A stretch of 64,000 nt of DNA, taken from the NCBI GenBank assembly GCA_013530545.1, contig SPVA01000022.1, positions 16,833 through 80,832 on the forward strand. Direction: 5' to 3'. Positions 15,727-24,233 of the stretch are shown piece by piece (position 1 is the stretch's first letter; each line of letters starts with the position of its first letter). Made by a program: the position numbers and the translations under genes. Source of the DNA: Acinetobacter lwoffii. Its GTDB lineage: Bacteria; Pseudomonadota; Gammaproteobacteria; Pseudomonadales; Moraxellaceae. The notes beneath the pieces are model-generated. The model was given only the letters and a program-made list of their open reading frames with translations, did not search any database and was not told the DNA's origin.

Positions 15727-15917
15727 CCTTTTTATTAAAATATTTTGTTACATTAAATGAACGCCTAGCTTAGTATTTGTTATTCATTAATTTTATTTTT
15801 TTTAATGTTAATATGTTATTATAAAACAATAACATAGTAAAATATTGCTATTGAGAGTTAGTGCTTTAGTAGTCATCATGAACTAAATACGAAATAGTTA
15901 TTTAGAGAATTTTTATC

Positions 15918-16139
15918 ATGAAACCACCCAAAAGTGTGTATAGTTACACAATGAACAGCAAAGATATTATTAAGCGTCTAGAGCAGGAAGGCTGGTATAA
16001 GGTTGGCGGTAAGGGCGACCATGAAAAGTACAAGCATCCTGAAAAGTCCGGGCATGTTGTGGTGCCACATCCACGTAAAGATATGCCGATAGGAACTCTA
16101 CGCAATATATATAAACAGGCTGGTTGGGAATGGAGGTAA
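15918..16139 (+). CDS. hicA: HicA mRNA interferase toxin
   Basis: HicA family: SKDIIKRLEQEGWYKVGGKGDHEKYKHP...VVVPHPRKDMPIGTLRNIYKQAG is the complete small dsRBD-like fold, with the catalytic His in GDHEKY. HicA cleaves mRNA and is neutralised by HicB. The ATG at 15918 gives 73 residues, while the in-frame ATG at 15951 gives the more usual ~62; neither has a strong ribosome site, and a palindrome lies directly before 15951. The antitoxin gene follows after two bases. Confidence 0.9.
   Translation: MKPPKSVYSYTMNSKDIIKRLEQEGWYKVGGKGDHEKYKHPEKSGHVVVPHPRKDMPIGTLRNIYKQAGWEWR
15935..15950. promoter_or_regulatory. Palindrome at the hicA start, possible HicB operator
   Basis: TGTGTA-TAGT-TACACA, a perfect 6-bp-arm palindrome touching the inner hicA ATG. 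HicB proteins with an RHH C-terminus bind operators near their own promoter, so autoregulation is plausible. Confidence 0.4.
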
Positions 16140-16141
16140 AA

Positions 16142-16528
16142 ATGTTATATCCAGTATATGTTCATAAAGATGAAGATACTGCATACGGTTTAACTTTCCC
16201 TGACTTTGAAGGGTGTTTCAGTGCTGCTGATGAAATGCAAGACATCCAGCGCATGGCGCAGGAAGCGGTTGAAGTTCACTTTGATGGTGAAGATATTCCG
16301 TTACCTACACCGTCAAGCCCGGAACAATGGTTAAGTGATGAGAGATTTGAAGGTGGTTTTTGGTTGTTAGTTGATATTGATACAGCAAAGGTAAATACCA
16401 AGTCTGTTCGTATTAATATCAGCATGCCAGAAGCTTTAGTGAAACGTATTGATGCTATGGCTAAAAAACAACATTTAAGCCGTTCGGCATTTTTAGCCAA
16501 AAGCGCGGAAATGGCATTGCATCAGTAA
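16142..16528 (+). CDS. hicB: HicB antitoxin with RHH domain
   Basis: 128 residues. N-terminal HicB fold (LYPVYVHKDEDTAYGLTFPDFEGCFSAAD, split over the conserved G-L-x-F-P-D-x-x-G-C motif) and C-terminal ribbon-helix-helix (VRINISMPEALVKRIDAMAK). GGAGG five bases before ATG 16142 fixes the start. Antidote and autorepressor of HicA. Followed by a terminator at 16546. Confidence 0.9.
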   Translation: MLYPVYVHKDEDTAYGLTFPDFEGCFSAADEMQDIQRMAQEAVEVHFDGEDIPLPTPSSPEQWLSDERFEGGFWLLVDIDTAKVNTKSVRINISMPEALVKRIDAMAKKQHLSRSAFLAKSAEMALHQ

Positions 16529-16545
16529 AATAAACAATATGACAG

Positions 16546-16570
16546 ACCCAGCCTGAGTGCTGGGTTTTTT
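16546..16570 (+). terminator. Terminator of hicAB
   Basis: Stem ACCCAGC/GCTGGGT, six-base loop, T6. Confidence 0.75.
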
Positions 16571-16584
16571 ATTTTGAGGTGCCC

Positions 16585-16758
16585 ATGACAGACAAAGTAC
16601 AAGCTAAACAAGACTTAGAATTTTGCAGTGCTGAGCTGTCTAAGTATCAAAACCTCAGTAGATCAGGATTAACGCTCAGTGAGTTGCATGCAATCGACGG
16701 CATCATGATTAAGCTGAAAGAGCGTATTAAGAATTTGCGTACGGCTCTTTATACGTGA
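16585..16758 (+). CDS. Hypothetical small phage protein, 57 residues
   Basis: Helical, coiled-coil-like (MTDKVQAKQDLEFCSAEL... IMIKLKERIKNLRTAL). GAGGTG precedes the ATG. No family recognised. Confidence 0.55.
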   Translation: MTDKVQAKQDLEFCSAELSKYQNLSRSGLTLSELHAIDGIMIKLKERIKNLRTALYT

Positions 16759-16849
16759 TGTTTTGATTTAGGGAAGTGTATTAATTGACGTTATCTAAAT
16801 ACTTGAATATTCTCGTGGTTCGAAAATTAAGAATATTTAGGTAATAACA

Positions 16850-17035
16850 ATGCTTATTAAAATTGATGATTATGTTTTGAACACAGATAAAATCACAAAA
16901 ATTTTTGTGGATCCAGATGGAAAATTTGTAGTTGTTTATTTTTCACAAGATGATTATGAACGATTCAGTTTCCCGCACCGTGATAGCCAAGAGAGCTTCT
17001 TAAGACGAATTGGTTTAGAAAATTACTTTGCATAA
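16850..17035 (+). CDS. Hypothetical small phage protein, 61 residues
   Basis: Compact beta-rich protein (MLIKIDDYVLNTDKI..., FVVVYFSQDDYERFSFP). Followed by a terminator at 17054. Function unknown. Confidence 0.55.
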   Translation: MLIKIDDYVLNTDKITKIFVDPDGKFVVVYFSQDDYERFSFPHRDSQESFLRRIGLENYFA

Positions 17036-17053
17036 TTCTTAAGATGATAAAGG

Positions 17054-17073
17054 CCTCCTTCGGGAGGTTTTTT
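17054..17073 (+). terminator. Rho-independent terminator with UUCG loop
   Basis: CCTCC-TTCG-GGAGG plus T6. Confidence 0.75.
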
Positions 17074-17087
17074 GTTGGGTGCAGATC

Positions 17088-17528
17088 ATGGATCCAAAAC
17101 ACTATAAAAAATTAACCGATAAGGGTCTAATCAAAAATAAACCTCGCAATAGACCACTACCTAAAGCCAGTGAGAAATACTTAGAAGCTTTCGATCGACT
17201 AAAAGAAATCCTTGATCGGATGGAAATCAAATATGAAGAATACTTCCATTTTAAAACCACTAAACACTGGCGCTTTGATTTACACCTGGTTGGATATCTC
17301 ACATTGATTGAAATAGCTGGTGGTCCTTGGTCTGGTGGCCGTAAAGGTAAACTGGCTACTAAAGCCTGGAGCATAGATCGTTATGATCATGCTGAAGAAA
17401 TGGGATATCGGTATATACGCTTCGAAGTCTCAGATATCTCATCATCCAATAGGGCCGTACAGTGGCTTAGAAATTTAAAGGCATCACATGGAACAGTTCA
17501 GACCATTCCCACCGACGGATCTGATTGA
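17088..17528 (+). CDS. Second PD-(D/E)XK phage endonuclease
   Basis: 146 residues, paralogous in pattern to the protein at 13685: HWRFDLHLVGYLTLIEIAG, GGPWSGGRKGKL, DRYDHAEEMGYRYIRFE. The D...E-x-A variant replaces the E-V-E of the first copy, so the active-site third ligand differs. It leads the packaging module, where such nucleases accompany terminase (HNH-like role possible). Start: ATG 17088; a GTG at 17079 is also in frame. It overlaps the next gene by 41 bases. Confidence 0.65.
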   Translation: MDPKHYKKLTDKGLIKNKPRNRPLPKASEKYLEAFDRLKEILDRMEIKYEEYFHFKTTKHWRFDLHLVGYLTLIEIAGGPWSGGRKGKLATKAWSIDRYDHAEEMGYRYIRFEVSDISSSNRAVQWLRNLKASHGTVQTIPTDGSD

Positions 17529-18129
17529 TCAGGCCGAGGAAGAAGAAGCCATACGTTTGGCACCGGCACCAGAGCTTAAAGAATGGGTCGTAAAGAATTG
17601 GCTTACTTTAGGTGGTGAATTGCACAACCCGGATCATGATCATATTGCTGAATTACTGCATGACAATGAAGAGTTCCTTGCATTCGCCTGGGCTTCATCT
17701 GCCGCCGTAGCGAAAAAACGTATGGTGTTAGGCCAATGTGAAAAGGTCATGTTTAACGTAGGTGGCTGGAAGAAAGCACGACAGGAACAACAGATGCGAG
17801 ACTGGTTCGGCTTTGTGCCTCAATACTTAATCACCATTGATGCCACTTATTGCGAACAGGCTTCAGATCGTGAATTCTGTCGACTGATTGAACATGAGCT
17901 TTATCACATCGGCGTAGAACGTGATGAAGATGGCGAGATCATCTATAGCGATATGACCGGACTGCCTAAGCATTACCTGGCTGGCCACGATGTCGAAGTG
18001 TTCTTTGGTGAGACCAAACGATGGGGTGCTGATGAGTCTGTTAAAAGACTTTTGGAAATCTCCAAAAATACGCCGTTTGTATCTGAAACGAATATTGCAG
18101 CATGTTGTGGAAACTGTGTTATCGGCTAA
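17488..18129 (+). CDS. Putative phage metallopeptidase
   Basis: 213 residues. Contains the zinc-peptidase motif IEHELYHIG (His136, Glu137, His140), followed by GHDVEVFFGE, which could supply a third ligand. This pattern is that of the 'putative phage metallopeptidase' family commonly found directly upstream of terminase genes. Substrate unknown. Overlaps the preceding nuclease gene. Confidence 0.75.
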   Translation: MEQFRPFPPTDLIDQAEEEEAIRLAPAPELKEWVVKNWLTLGGELHNPDHDHIAELLHDNEEFLAFAWASSAAVAKKRMVLGQCEKVMFNVGGWKKARQEQQMRDWFGFVPQYLITIDATYCEQASDREFCRLIEHELYHIGVERDEDGEIIYSDMTGLPKHYLAGHDVEVFFGETKRWGADESVKRLLEISKNTPFVSETNIAACCGNCVIG

Positions 18130-18174
18130 ATTTTTTGCCCACTTTCCTTGACGTACCTTGACGGATGGAGAGAG

Positions 18175-18642
18175 ATGGCATCACTAAATAGAAAGCAAAA
18201 ATACTTTATTGTACGGTCACTTGCTGTATTTAATACTCCTCAGGAAACTGTATTGCTCGTCAAGGAAGAATTTGACTTAGAGGTTTCCAGACAGCAAGTT
18301 GAAACCTATGACCCAACTAAGCGAGCTGGTAAAGATTTAAGTACTGAATTGAAATCTGAATTTGAACTTGCTCGTAAAGAATTCTTAGACACTCCTCAAA
18401 ACATTCCAATAGCGAATTTGTCTGTTCGTTTACAGCGTTTAGAAAATCAATATCAAAAGCATGGCAAGAATCGAGTAGCTGCATTAAGTATCTTGAAGCA
18501 GGCTGCCGAAGATATGGGTGGTAAATATACCAATCGTCAAGAAATTACCGGTAAGGACGGCGAAGCATTACAAACAACAGTTGTGCACGCTACCCAAGAC
18601 CAAGTTGAAGCTGCTGTAAAGAAGGCCCAAGAGGAATACTAA
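18175..18642 (+). CDS. Small terminase-like protein (DUF2280)
   Basis: 155 residues starting MASLNRKQKYFIVRSLA. The N-terminal HTH-like region (TPQETVLLVKEEFDLEVSRQQ-type) and helical body match DUF2280, which occupies the small-terminase position in Acinetobacter phages. It should recognise phage DNA for packaging. GGAGAG precedes ATG 18175. Stop and next start abut. Confidence 0.7.
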   Translation: MASLNRKQKYFIVRSLAVFNTPQETVLLVKEEFDLEVSRQQVETYDPTKRAGKDLSTELKSEFELARKEFLDTPQNIPIANLSVRLQRLENQYQKHGKNRVAALSILKQAAEDMGGKYTNRQEITGKDGEALQTTVVHATQDQVEAAVKKAQEEY

Positions 18643-20178
18643 ATGGATCTGCAAACACAGGTTGAAAAGAAGCTGTGTGAAGATGAGCATTTATATTTCA
18701 CCCGGCGATTCTTTAAACCCCGTATGGGTTTTAAATTTACTGTGAACTGGCACCATGTTTATATCTCTTGGATCATTGATCAGGTGATAGCTGGTGAGAT
18801 TGCGAACGTAGTTATCAATGTTCCACCAGGGGCCGGAAAAACTGAACTGACCACCAACCTAATTCCACGTGGCTTAGCCTTAAATGCCCGGTCACGGTTT
18901 TTGTATTTGTCCTTTTCCCAATCACTGGTAGAAGGTGTTTCAGATACTGCGCGTGACATTGTGAAGTCGAAAGACTATCGCCAAATGTGGGATTTGACAG
19001 TATCCAACAGTACTGATTCAAAGAAAGAATGGAAAATCACGGTTGAGGACTATGACGTTGGTCATGTGTATGTTGCCTCTATGGGTGGACAGGTCACTGG
19101 ACGACGGGCAGGAACACTCGCAGATGATGGATTTACTGGCTGTATCATCATTGATGATCCGTTAAAGCCCGAAGATGCTTTCAGTAAGATCAAGCGGGAT
19201 GCAGCGAATCGGAAGCTACTGAACACGGTGAACTCCCGTAAAGCTAAGTCTGATACACCGATCATCATGATCATGCAGCGTCTTCACACTGAGGATCCAA
19301 CCAATTTCGTCATGACAGGCAATTTACCTGGTGAATGGAGCCAAGTATCTATTCCGGCACTGATTGATGATAAGTACATTGCAACACTGCCAGAGCATAT
19401 TCAAAAGCTGGTACCGCAAGATGCTGAGCGTGATGAGCAGGGTCGCCAAAGTTACTGGCCAAAGAAAGAATCATTGCAATCCTTACTGCAGCTTGAAAAG
19501 GGTGGTAAGGATAAAGAGGGCGCGACGGTATCACGCTATACATTCTCAAGTCAGTACATGCAGCAGCCTAAAAAGCTGGGTGGTGATTTGATTAAGTCTG
19601 AATGGTTTGGATTCTATAAAGAGCACCCAGAGCTTCAGTGGCGCGCCGTCCTTGTCGATACAGCGCAGAAAACCAAAGAGCACAATGACTACTCTGTATT
19701 CCTACTTGTAGGCATGGGGATAGATGGCAAGCTGTACTTGCTTGATCTTTTACGTGGCAAATGGGAAGCACCGGAGCTAAACCGTCAGGCGAAAGCCTTT
19801 CTGGATAAGCATAAAGAATACACCTGGCACACCAAGCCTATTCGCTACATGAAAGTAGAGGACAAGGCATCCGGTACCCAATTGATCCAAACACTGGGTA
19901 CTTATTCAGGCGTTGCTGTGATTCCGGTCCAGCGTAATACCGACAAGCTTTCCCGTTTCATGGATGTGCAGGTTCATCTTGAAGCGAACTATAAGGACAA
20001 GCCTGATGACCGGTTTGTATTGGTACCTAAAGATGCACCATGGGTCGGTGAGTTCTTTGAAGAGTGTGAAGCATTCAATGCGGCATTCACTCACGATCAT
20101 GATGACCAAGTAGATACACTTATTGATGCGATTGAAGATGCAGTGATTGCAATTAATTACAGCCCACCAGCGGCTTAA
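18643..20178 (+). CDS. Terminase large subunit
   Basis: 511 residues. N-terminal packaging ATPase with Walker A VPPGAGKTEL (residues 60-69) and Walker B GCIIIDDP (166-173); C-terminal RNase H-like nuclease with VLVDTAQ (Asp339), KVEDKASG and HDHDDQVDTL acidic residues. It cuts concatemeric DNA and drives it into proheads through the portal. All motifs and the length are as expected for an intact gene. Confidence 0.93.
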   Translation: MDLQTQVEKKLCEDEHLYFTRRFFKPRMGFKFTVNWHHVYISWIIDQVIAGEIANVVINVPPGAGKTELTTNLIPRGLALNARSRFLYLSFSQSLVEGVSDTARDIVKSKDYRQMWDLTVSNSTDSKKEWKITVEDYDVGHVYVASMGGQVTGRRAGTLADDGFTGCIIIDDPLKPEDAFSKIKRDAANRKLLNTVNSRKAKSDTPIIMIMQRLHTEDPTNFVMTGNLPGEWSQVSIPALIDDKYIATLPEHIQKLVPQDAERDEQGRQSYWPKKESLQSLLQLEKGGKDKEGATVSRYTFSSQYMQQPKKLGGDLIKSEWFGFYKEHPELQWRAVLVDTAQKTKEHNDYSVFLLVGMGIDGKLYLLDLLRGKWEAPELNRQAKAFLDKHKEYTWHTKPIRYMKVEDKASGTQLIQTLGTYSGVAVIPVQRNTDKLSRFMDVQVHLEANYKDKPDDRFVLVPKDAPWVGEFFEECEAFNAAFTHDHDDQVDTLIDAIEDAVIAINYSPPAA

Positions 20179-20188
20179 GGTTTTATTT

Positions 20189-21651
20189 ATGGCTAAGAAA
20201 AGTAAAAAGTCTGAAAATAGTAAGCCCGAATCTGGTGCCCTCTATTCTCATGAGGCAGAGCAGGCCTTAATCAGTTATCTGACAAAAATGCCGGATGGCG
20301 ATGAAGTACTTCGGAAAGCTGGTGTTACGCGCCCGCGCTTAAAAGTCATGATGTATGACGATGAGATTTATCAGGCAATTGAAAAACGCCAGGATAAACT
20401 TGAAAGTGCGCCGTGGCGAATAGAGCCGATAGACCGCCCAGAGTCAAAAATCATCATGGAGCATTTGCGCGAGTGGTGGTCTGAGATTTTGTTGGGTACC
20501 CAGAATGCCCGTTGGTATGGATATTCAGTCTTAGAGGCGATTTATACTAAGCCGGAAGAGCCGAGCCTACATATTGACGGCGATACCATTACGCCTTTTA
20601 TTGGTTTTAAATGGATTGGTGAAAAGCCAATGCAGTGGTATGAGCCTAAAAATGATGGTCGCCTGATGTTGCTGGCTAACTACAACACGACTCGACAAGA
20701 TCAAGAAGTAGATCAGCGCTTCAAACACTTTTTGACACGTTGTAAATCTACTTATGAGAATCCATTGGGTGAGGCTCTTTTAAGTCGACTGTACTGGGTC
20801 TGGTTCTTCAAAACGTCTGGCTTTAAGTTCTGGGCCAAGTTTGTTGAAAAGTTTGGCTTACCAATGCTGGTTGGTAAAACTGCCGGCAAGACGATAGATA
20901 TGCGTGATGCACTACTTAGAGCTCATGCCAGTTCGGTTATTGCCTTAAGTGGTACCGATTCTGTTGAAATCCAAACTGCCAATACTAATGGCAATGCATC
21001 CCAGACATTTGAAGTCTTTGATAAGAACCTTGAACGCCGTATTCAGAAAGTCATCCTTGGCCAGACTCTTACATCTGGTACCGATGGCTCTGGATCTCGT
21101 GCCTTAGGTGATGTGCACCTTGAAGTTCAAAACTCAAAGTACAACCGACGATTCAAGCCATTATTAATGCACTATGCGATATCAATGGCTGGGAACGTCA
21201 CCGGGTCATCATTGGTGAAGAAAAGTCACTGGAAGAACCTAAAGCGGATCGTGATGTGAAGTTAAAAAATGCAGGTGCAGTCTTAACGCCACAATACTTT
21301 AAGCGTGAGTACGGGCTTGAAGATGGCGATGTGATTGAACAGAACCAGATTGGCTTCAATCAATTCACCACTTTACCTCACCAGGCATTCAACTTTAAGG
21401 CATCAGCAAACAAGCTTTCACCAGAGCAGCAGGAAGTTGAAGAGCTGACTGATGCACAGGATGAATTGCAGCTACTAAAACCAGATCAGGTTAAGGAATT
21501 GGTATTCAAGTCTGATAGCCCTGAAACTCTGGCTTATAACTTGATGCAGTTAATACCTGGTGCAACACAGACACAGTTCACAGCTAATCTGGATCAGGCT
21601 TTGTATGCAGCAGATGTGCTGGGGTATGTGACAGCTCAAAATGGGAAGTAA
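20189..21651 (+). pseudogene. Mu gp29-like portal protein (DUF935), frame broken
   Basis: From ATG 20189 the product matches DUF935 portal proteins (LKVMMYDDEIYQAIEKRQDKL, WYGYSVLEAIY, FVEKFGLPMLVGK) but the frame stops at 21259 with an unrelated tail. One base back, from about 21160, the frame continues as IINALCDINGWERHRVIIG... directly into the frame that ends at 21651, giving a total of about 486 residues, the usual portal length. So one base is missing near 21155-21162 (for example CCAATT read as CCATT). No slippery site is present. The gene is either inactive or affected by a sequence error. Confidence 0.8.
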
Positions 21652-21654
21652 GCT

Positions 21655-22860
21655 ATGCAACCAGTCACATTCCTTGAGGCGCTTCGGTTTGCTCACAATA
21701 AAAAGATTGTGCTACCTGATGAGTTCTACTCAATGGACCTTAAAACACGACAGATGGCAACCACGGTTAGCTTTCTATCGAGCCTTGAGCAGATTGAAAC
21801 AGTCATTAAGGCTGTGAATAAATCGATTGCCGACGGCGGTACTTTTAAAGACTTTCAAAAGCTAATTGCTGAATCTAAAATCATTCTGCCAAAGCACTAT
21901 CTGGACAATGTATTCCGTACCAATATCCAGAGCGCTTATGGTCATGGCCGGTGGCAACAACAGCAACGGAATAAGGCTAAACGACCATATCTGATGTATT
22001 CGGCGATCAATGATAGTCGGGTACGTCCTGCTCATTTAGCTTTGAATCGTATCGTACTGCCGATTGATCATCCATTCTGGCTAACACATTATCCTCCAAC
22101 GGGTTTCCGCTGTAGATGCACGTGCGTAGCTTTAACAGAGAAGCAGGCATTGAAATACGGCATTACACCTGAGGATCAATTGCCAGAAGTGGCCGAGGCT
22201 TTAGACTGGAGTTCTCATCCTTTGCAGTTTGGCGAACTTGAATCACTGGTGGATAAGAAAATCAGTGCTTCAAGTCTGGATAAAGAATATCTACTCGAAC
22301 AGAAAGAAGTCATCAGGGCAGAATGGACGGCGAGTAAAAAGCTCACCAGTCTATTTGCTCCGATGGATGATAAGACTCGGGACCTGTTTGATACGGTAGC
22401 CAATACGGTAATTCCACTTGATCCAAGTATTCGGCCAAGTGCGATCCGTACCTTTCTAGACTATGTGCAAGGAAATGATGCCGCACTGTCTGGTTATTTA
22501 AACTCTGCTACAAGCTCACTGGCTGATGATGTACTTAAGCGCTGGCTTAGTACCGACATGGCAGCTATTCAGGCTGTAGCAAGCAATACAGCTTCAACCG
22601 TGGTGGGTGCTGCGACACTTAATCAAGTAGCGGCTTATCAGGTGGGGCAGACAGTTCAATTGAATGCGCCGTTGCTGATGGCTGATACAGCTTCAGATAT
22701 CGTGATTAAGATTGAAAATGCCAAAGGGCTAGGTATTGATCTGGACATGCTGAATGCTGGTAACGGTGTACTGATTCCGATGGGATTCTCTTTTGAAGTG
22801 GTTTCAATTGAGGCGATTGAAGGGCAGATGGTTTATACACTCAAAGCCTTGGTCAACTAA
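21655..22860 (+). CDS. Mu gpF-like head morphogenesis protein
   Basis: 401 residues. FRTNIQSAYGHGRWQQQQ, YSAINDSRVRPAHLAL, and HYPPTGFRCRCTCVAL are the hallmark segments of the SPP1 gp7/Mu gpF minor head family, including the Cys-x-Cys-x-Cys cluster. It acts in prohead assembly, bound to the portal. The C-terminal 150 residues are a separate Ala/Thr-rich domain. Terminator at 22880. Confidence 0.85.
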   Translation: MQPVTFLEALRFAHNKKIVLPDEFYSMDLKTRQMATTVSFLSSLEQIETVIKAVNKSIADGGTFKDFQKLIAESKIILPKHYLDNVFRTNIQSAYGHGRWQQQQRNKAKRPYLMYSAINDSRVRPAHLALNRIVLPIDHPFWLTHYPPTGFRCRCTCVALTEKQALKYGITPEDQLPEVAEALDWSSHPLQFGELESLVDKKISASSLDKEYLLEQKEVIRAEWTASKKLTSLFAPMDDKTRDLFDTVANTVIPLDPSIRPSAIRTFLDYVQGNDAALSGYLNSATSSLADDVLKRWLSTDMAAIQAVASNTASTVVGAATLNQVAAYQVGQTVQLNAPLLMADTASDIVIKIENAKGLGIDLDMLNAGNGVLIPMGFSFEVVSIEAIEGQMVYTLKALVN

Positions 22861-22879
22861 TTTACATATTCAACTTTGA

Positions 22880-22899
22880 GCACCTTCGGGTGCTTTTTT
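22880..22899 (+). terminator. Terminator-like hairpin with UUCG loop
   Basis: GCACC-TTCG-GGTGC plus T7, between the gpF-like and protease genes; may attenuate transcription within the head operon. Confidence 0.7.
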
Positions 22900-22914
22900 A
22901 TTGGAGCATGAAAA

Positions 22915-23877
22915 ATGCCAGATCCAAATGAAGAACGGCTGAAGTATTTATTCAATGCCTCAGCAATCGAAGTGCCGAAAGCCGAAGAAGGGCAGAAGCG
23001 GAAATTTAAAGGCACTGCTTATGCTGGTGGTCGTGTAGATGGTCATTGGTATTGGGGGCGTTCTGGTGTCGTTTTTGATCTTGATGGGATCGAGATTGAT
23101 AAGCCAACAGCCTTGCTTGAAGAACACTTTGGTTCAAGTCGAATTGGTGTAGTTCAAGCTGTAGATACAAATGGAAAGATTGATGTATCTGGTGATTTTC
23201 TTACGAATGCGAAAGCACAGGAAATTGTCCAGGACTCTGATGACGGTTTCCCGTTCCAGATGTCGATGATGATTGATCCGGGATCGATTGAAGAAGTGTC
23301 TCAAGGCAAAACGGTCACTGTAAATGGTCAGTCGTTTGAAGGCCCAATCACCATCTTCCGTCAAAACCGTATTCGTGAATTTACGATCTGCTCGACTGGT
23401 GCTGATCGTAATACATCAATTAAAGCCTTTTCGGGCAAAGCTAACCCAAATCCAACCAAAGAGGACACCAACGTGACCGAATTAGAAAAAGCACAACAGG
23501 CCAAAGAGCAGGCAGAGCGTGAGCGTGATGATGCGTTGACTGAACTTAAGCAATTCAAAGCGCAAAAGCGCGCTGATGAAATTGCAGCTTTAGAAACTGA
23601 GCTGAAAACACAGTTTAGTGCGGAAGATAAAACCGCTTATACCAATATGGATGATTCAGTTTTTACTTTCACGGCTAAGCAACTTCGTCAATTCTCGGCA
23701 GGTAGTCAGCAACCACCAGCTGGACAACAGCAACAACAAACACCAGGTGTAAATCCGGCATTTGCTCACCTATTTAGCCATCAAGCTAATCCGGGGCAAG
23801 GTGGTCAGTCGAATAATAACGACACTCACAAATTCACTTCTGGTGCACAAGCATTTGCAGAACAAAAGGGGAAATAA
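22915..23877 (+). CDS. Prohead protease fused to scaffold
   Basis: 320 residues. N-terminal ~180 residues resemble Mu gpI/HK97-type prohead proteases, with His in LLEEHFGSS and Ser in FPFQMSMMI as probable catalytic residues. The C-terminal part (from about residue 190) is a charged coiled coil followed by a Gln-rich linker, as in scaffolding domains. It processes capsid and scaffold during head maturation. Confidence 0.75.
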   Translation: MPDPNEERLKYLFNASAIEVPKAEEGQKRKFKGTAYAGGRVDGHWYWGRSGVVFDLDGIEIDKPTALLEEHFGSSRIGVVQAVDTNGKIDVSGDFLTNAKAQEIVQDSDDGFPFQMSMMIDPGSIEEVSQGKTVTVNGQSFEGPITIFRQNRIREFTICSTGADRNTSIKAFSGKANPNPTKEDTNVTELEKAQQAKEQAERERDDALTELKQFKAQKRADEIAALETELKTQFSAEDKTAYTNMDDSVFTFTAKQLRQFSAGSQQPPAGQQQQQTPGVNPAFAHLFSHQANPGQGGQSNNNDTHKFTSGAQAFAEQKGK

Positions 23878-23880
23878 TTC

Positions 23881-24227
23881 ATGGCTATTCACTATGTACC
23901 GCCTATTTCGGTCACTTCAAAACGGCTGATCCTAGACAATGAAAAATTACGTCGTGCCAATGCAAAGGTGCCAACCGCCACAGCATTTAAATACGGTGAT
24001 CTATTAACGGTGTCAGATACCAATGTACTGGCTCATGCTGTAGATGAAAAAACATGGGATGTGATTTGTGGTCAGGATGTATCGGCTGCAGAAGCCACAA
24101 TCAAGGCCGCTGACGGGATCGAAATCCCGGTGTATTACGGCGGAGTGTTCAGTATTGAAGCTGTATCTGTAAATGGAACCTTGCTGACTCCTGCTCAATA
24201 TGAAAAATCGAACTTTCTAAGGTGTAA
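23881..24227 (+). pseudogene. Head decoration-like protein, frame break near 3' end
   Basis: MAIHYVPPISVTSKRLILDN..., about 115 residues, in the head-decoration position between protease and capsid. In the main frame it runs past the capsid start into non-protein-like sequence (to 24300). A -1 shift in the A5 run at 24203-24207 instead gives EK-IELSKV and TAA at 24225-24227, six bases before the capsid ATG and leaving a clean AAGGTG ribosome site. A missing A in the run is the likely cause. Confidence 0.55.
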
Positions 24228-24233
24228 AACAAC

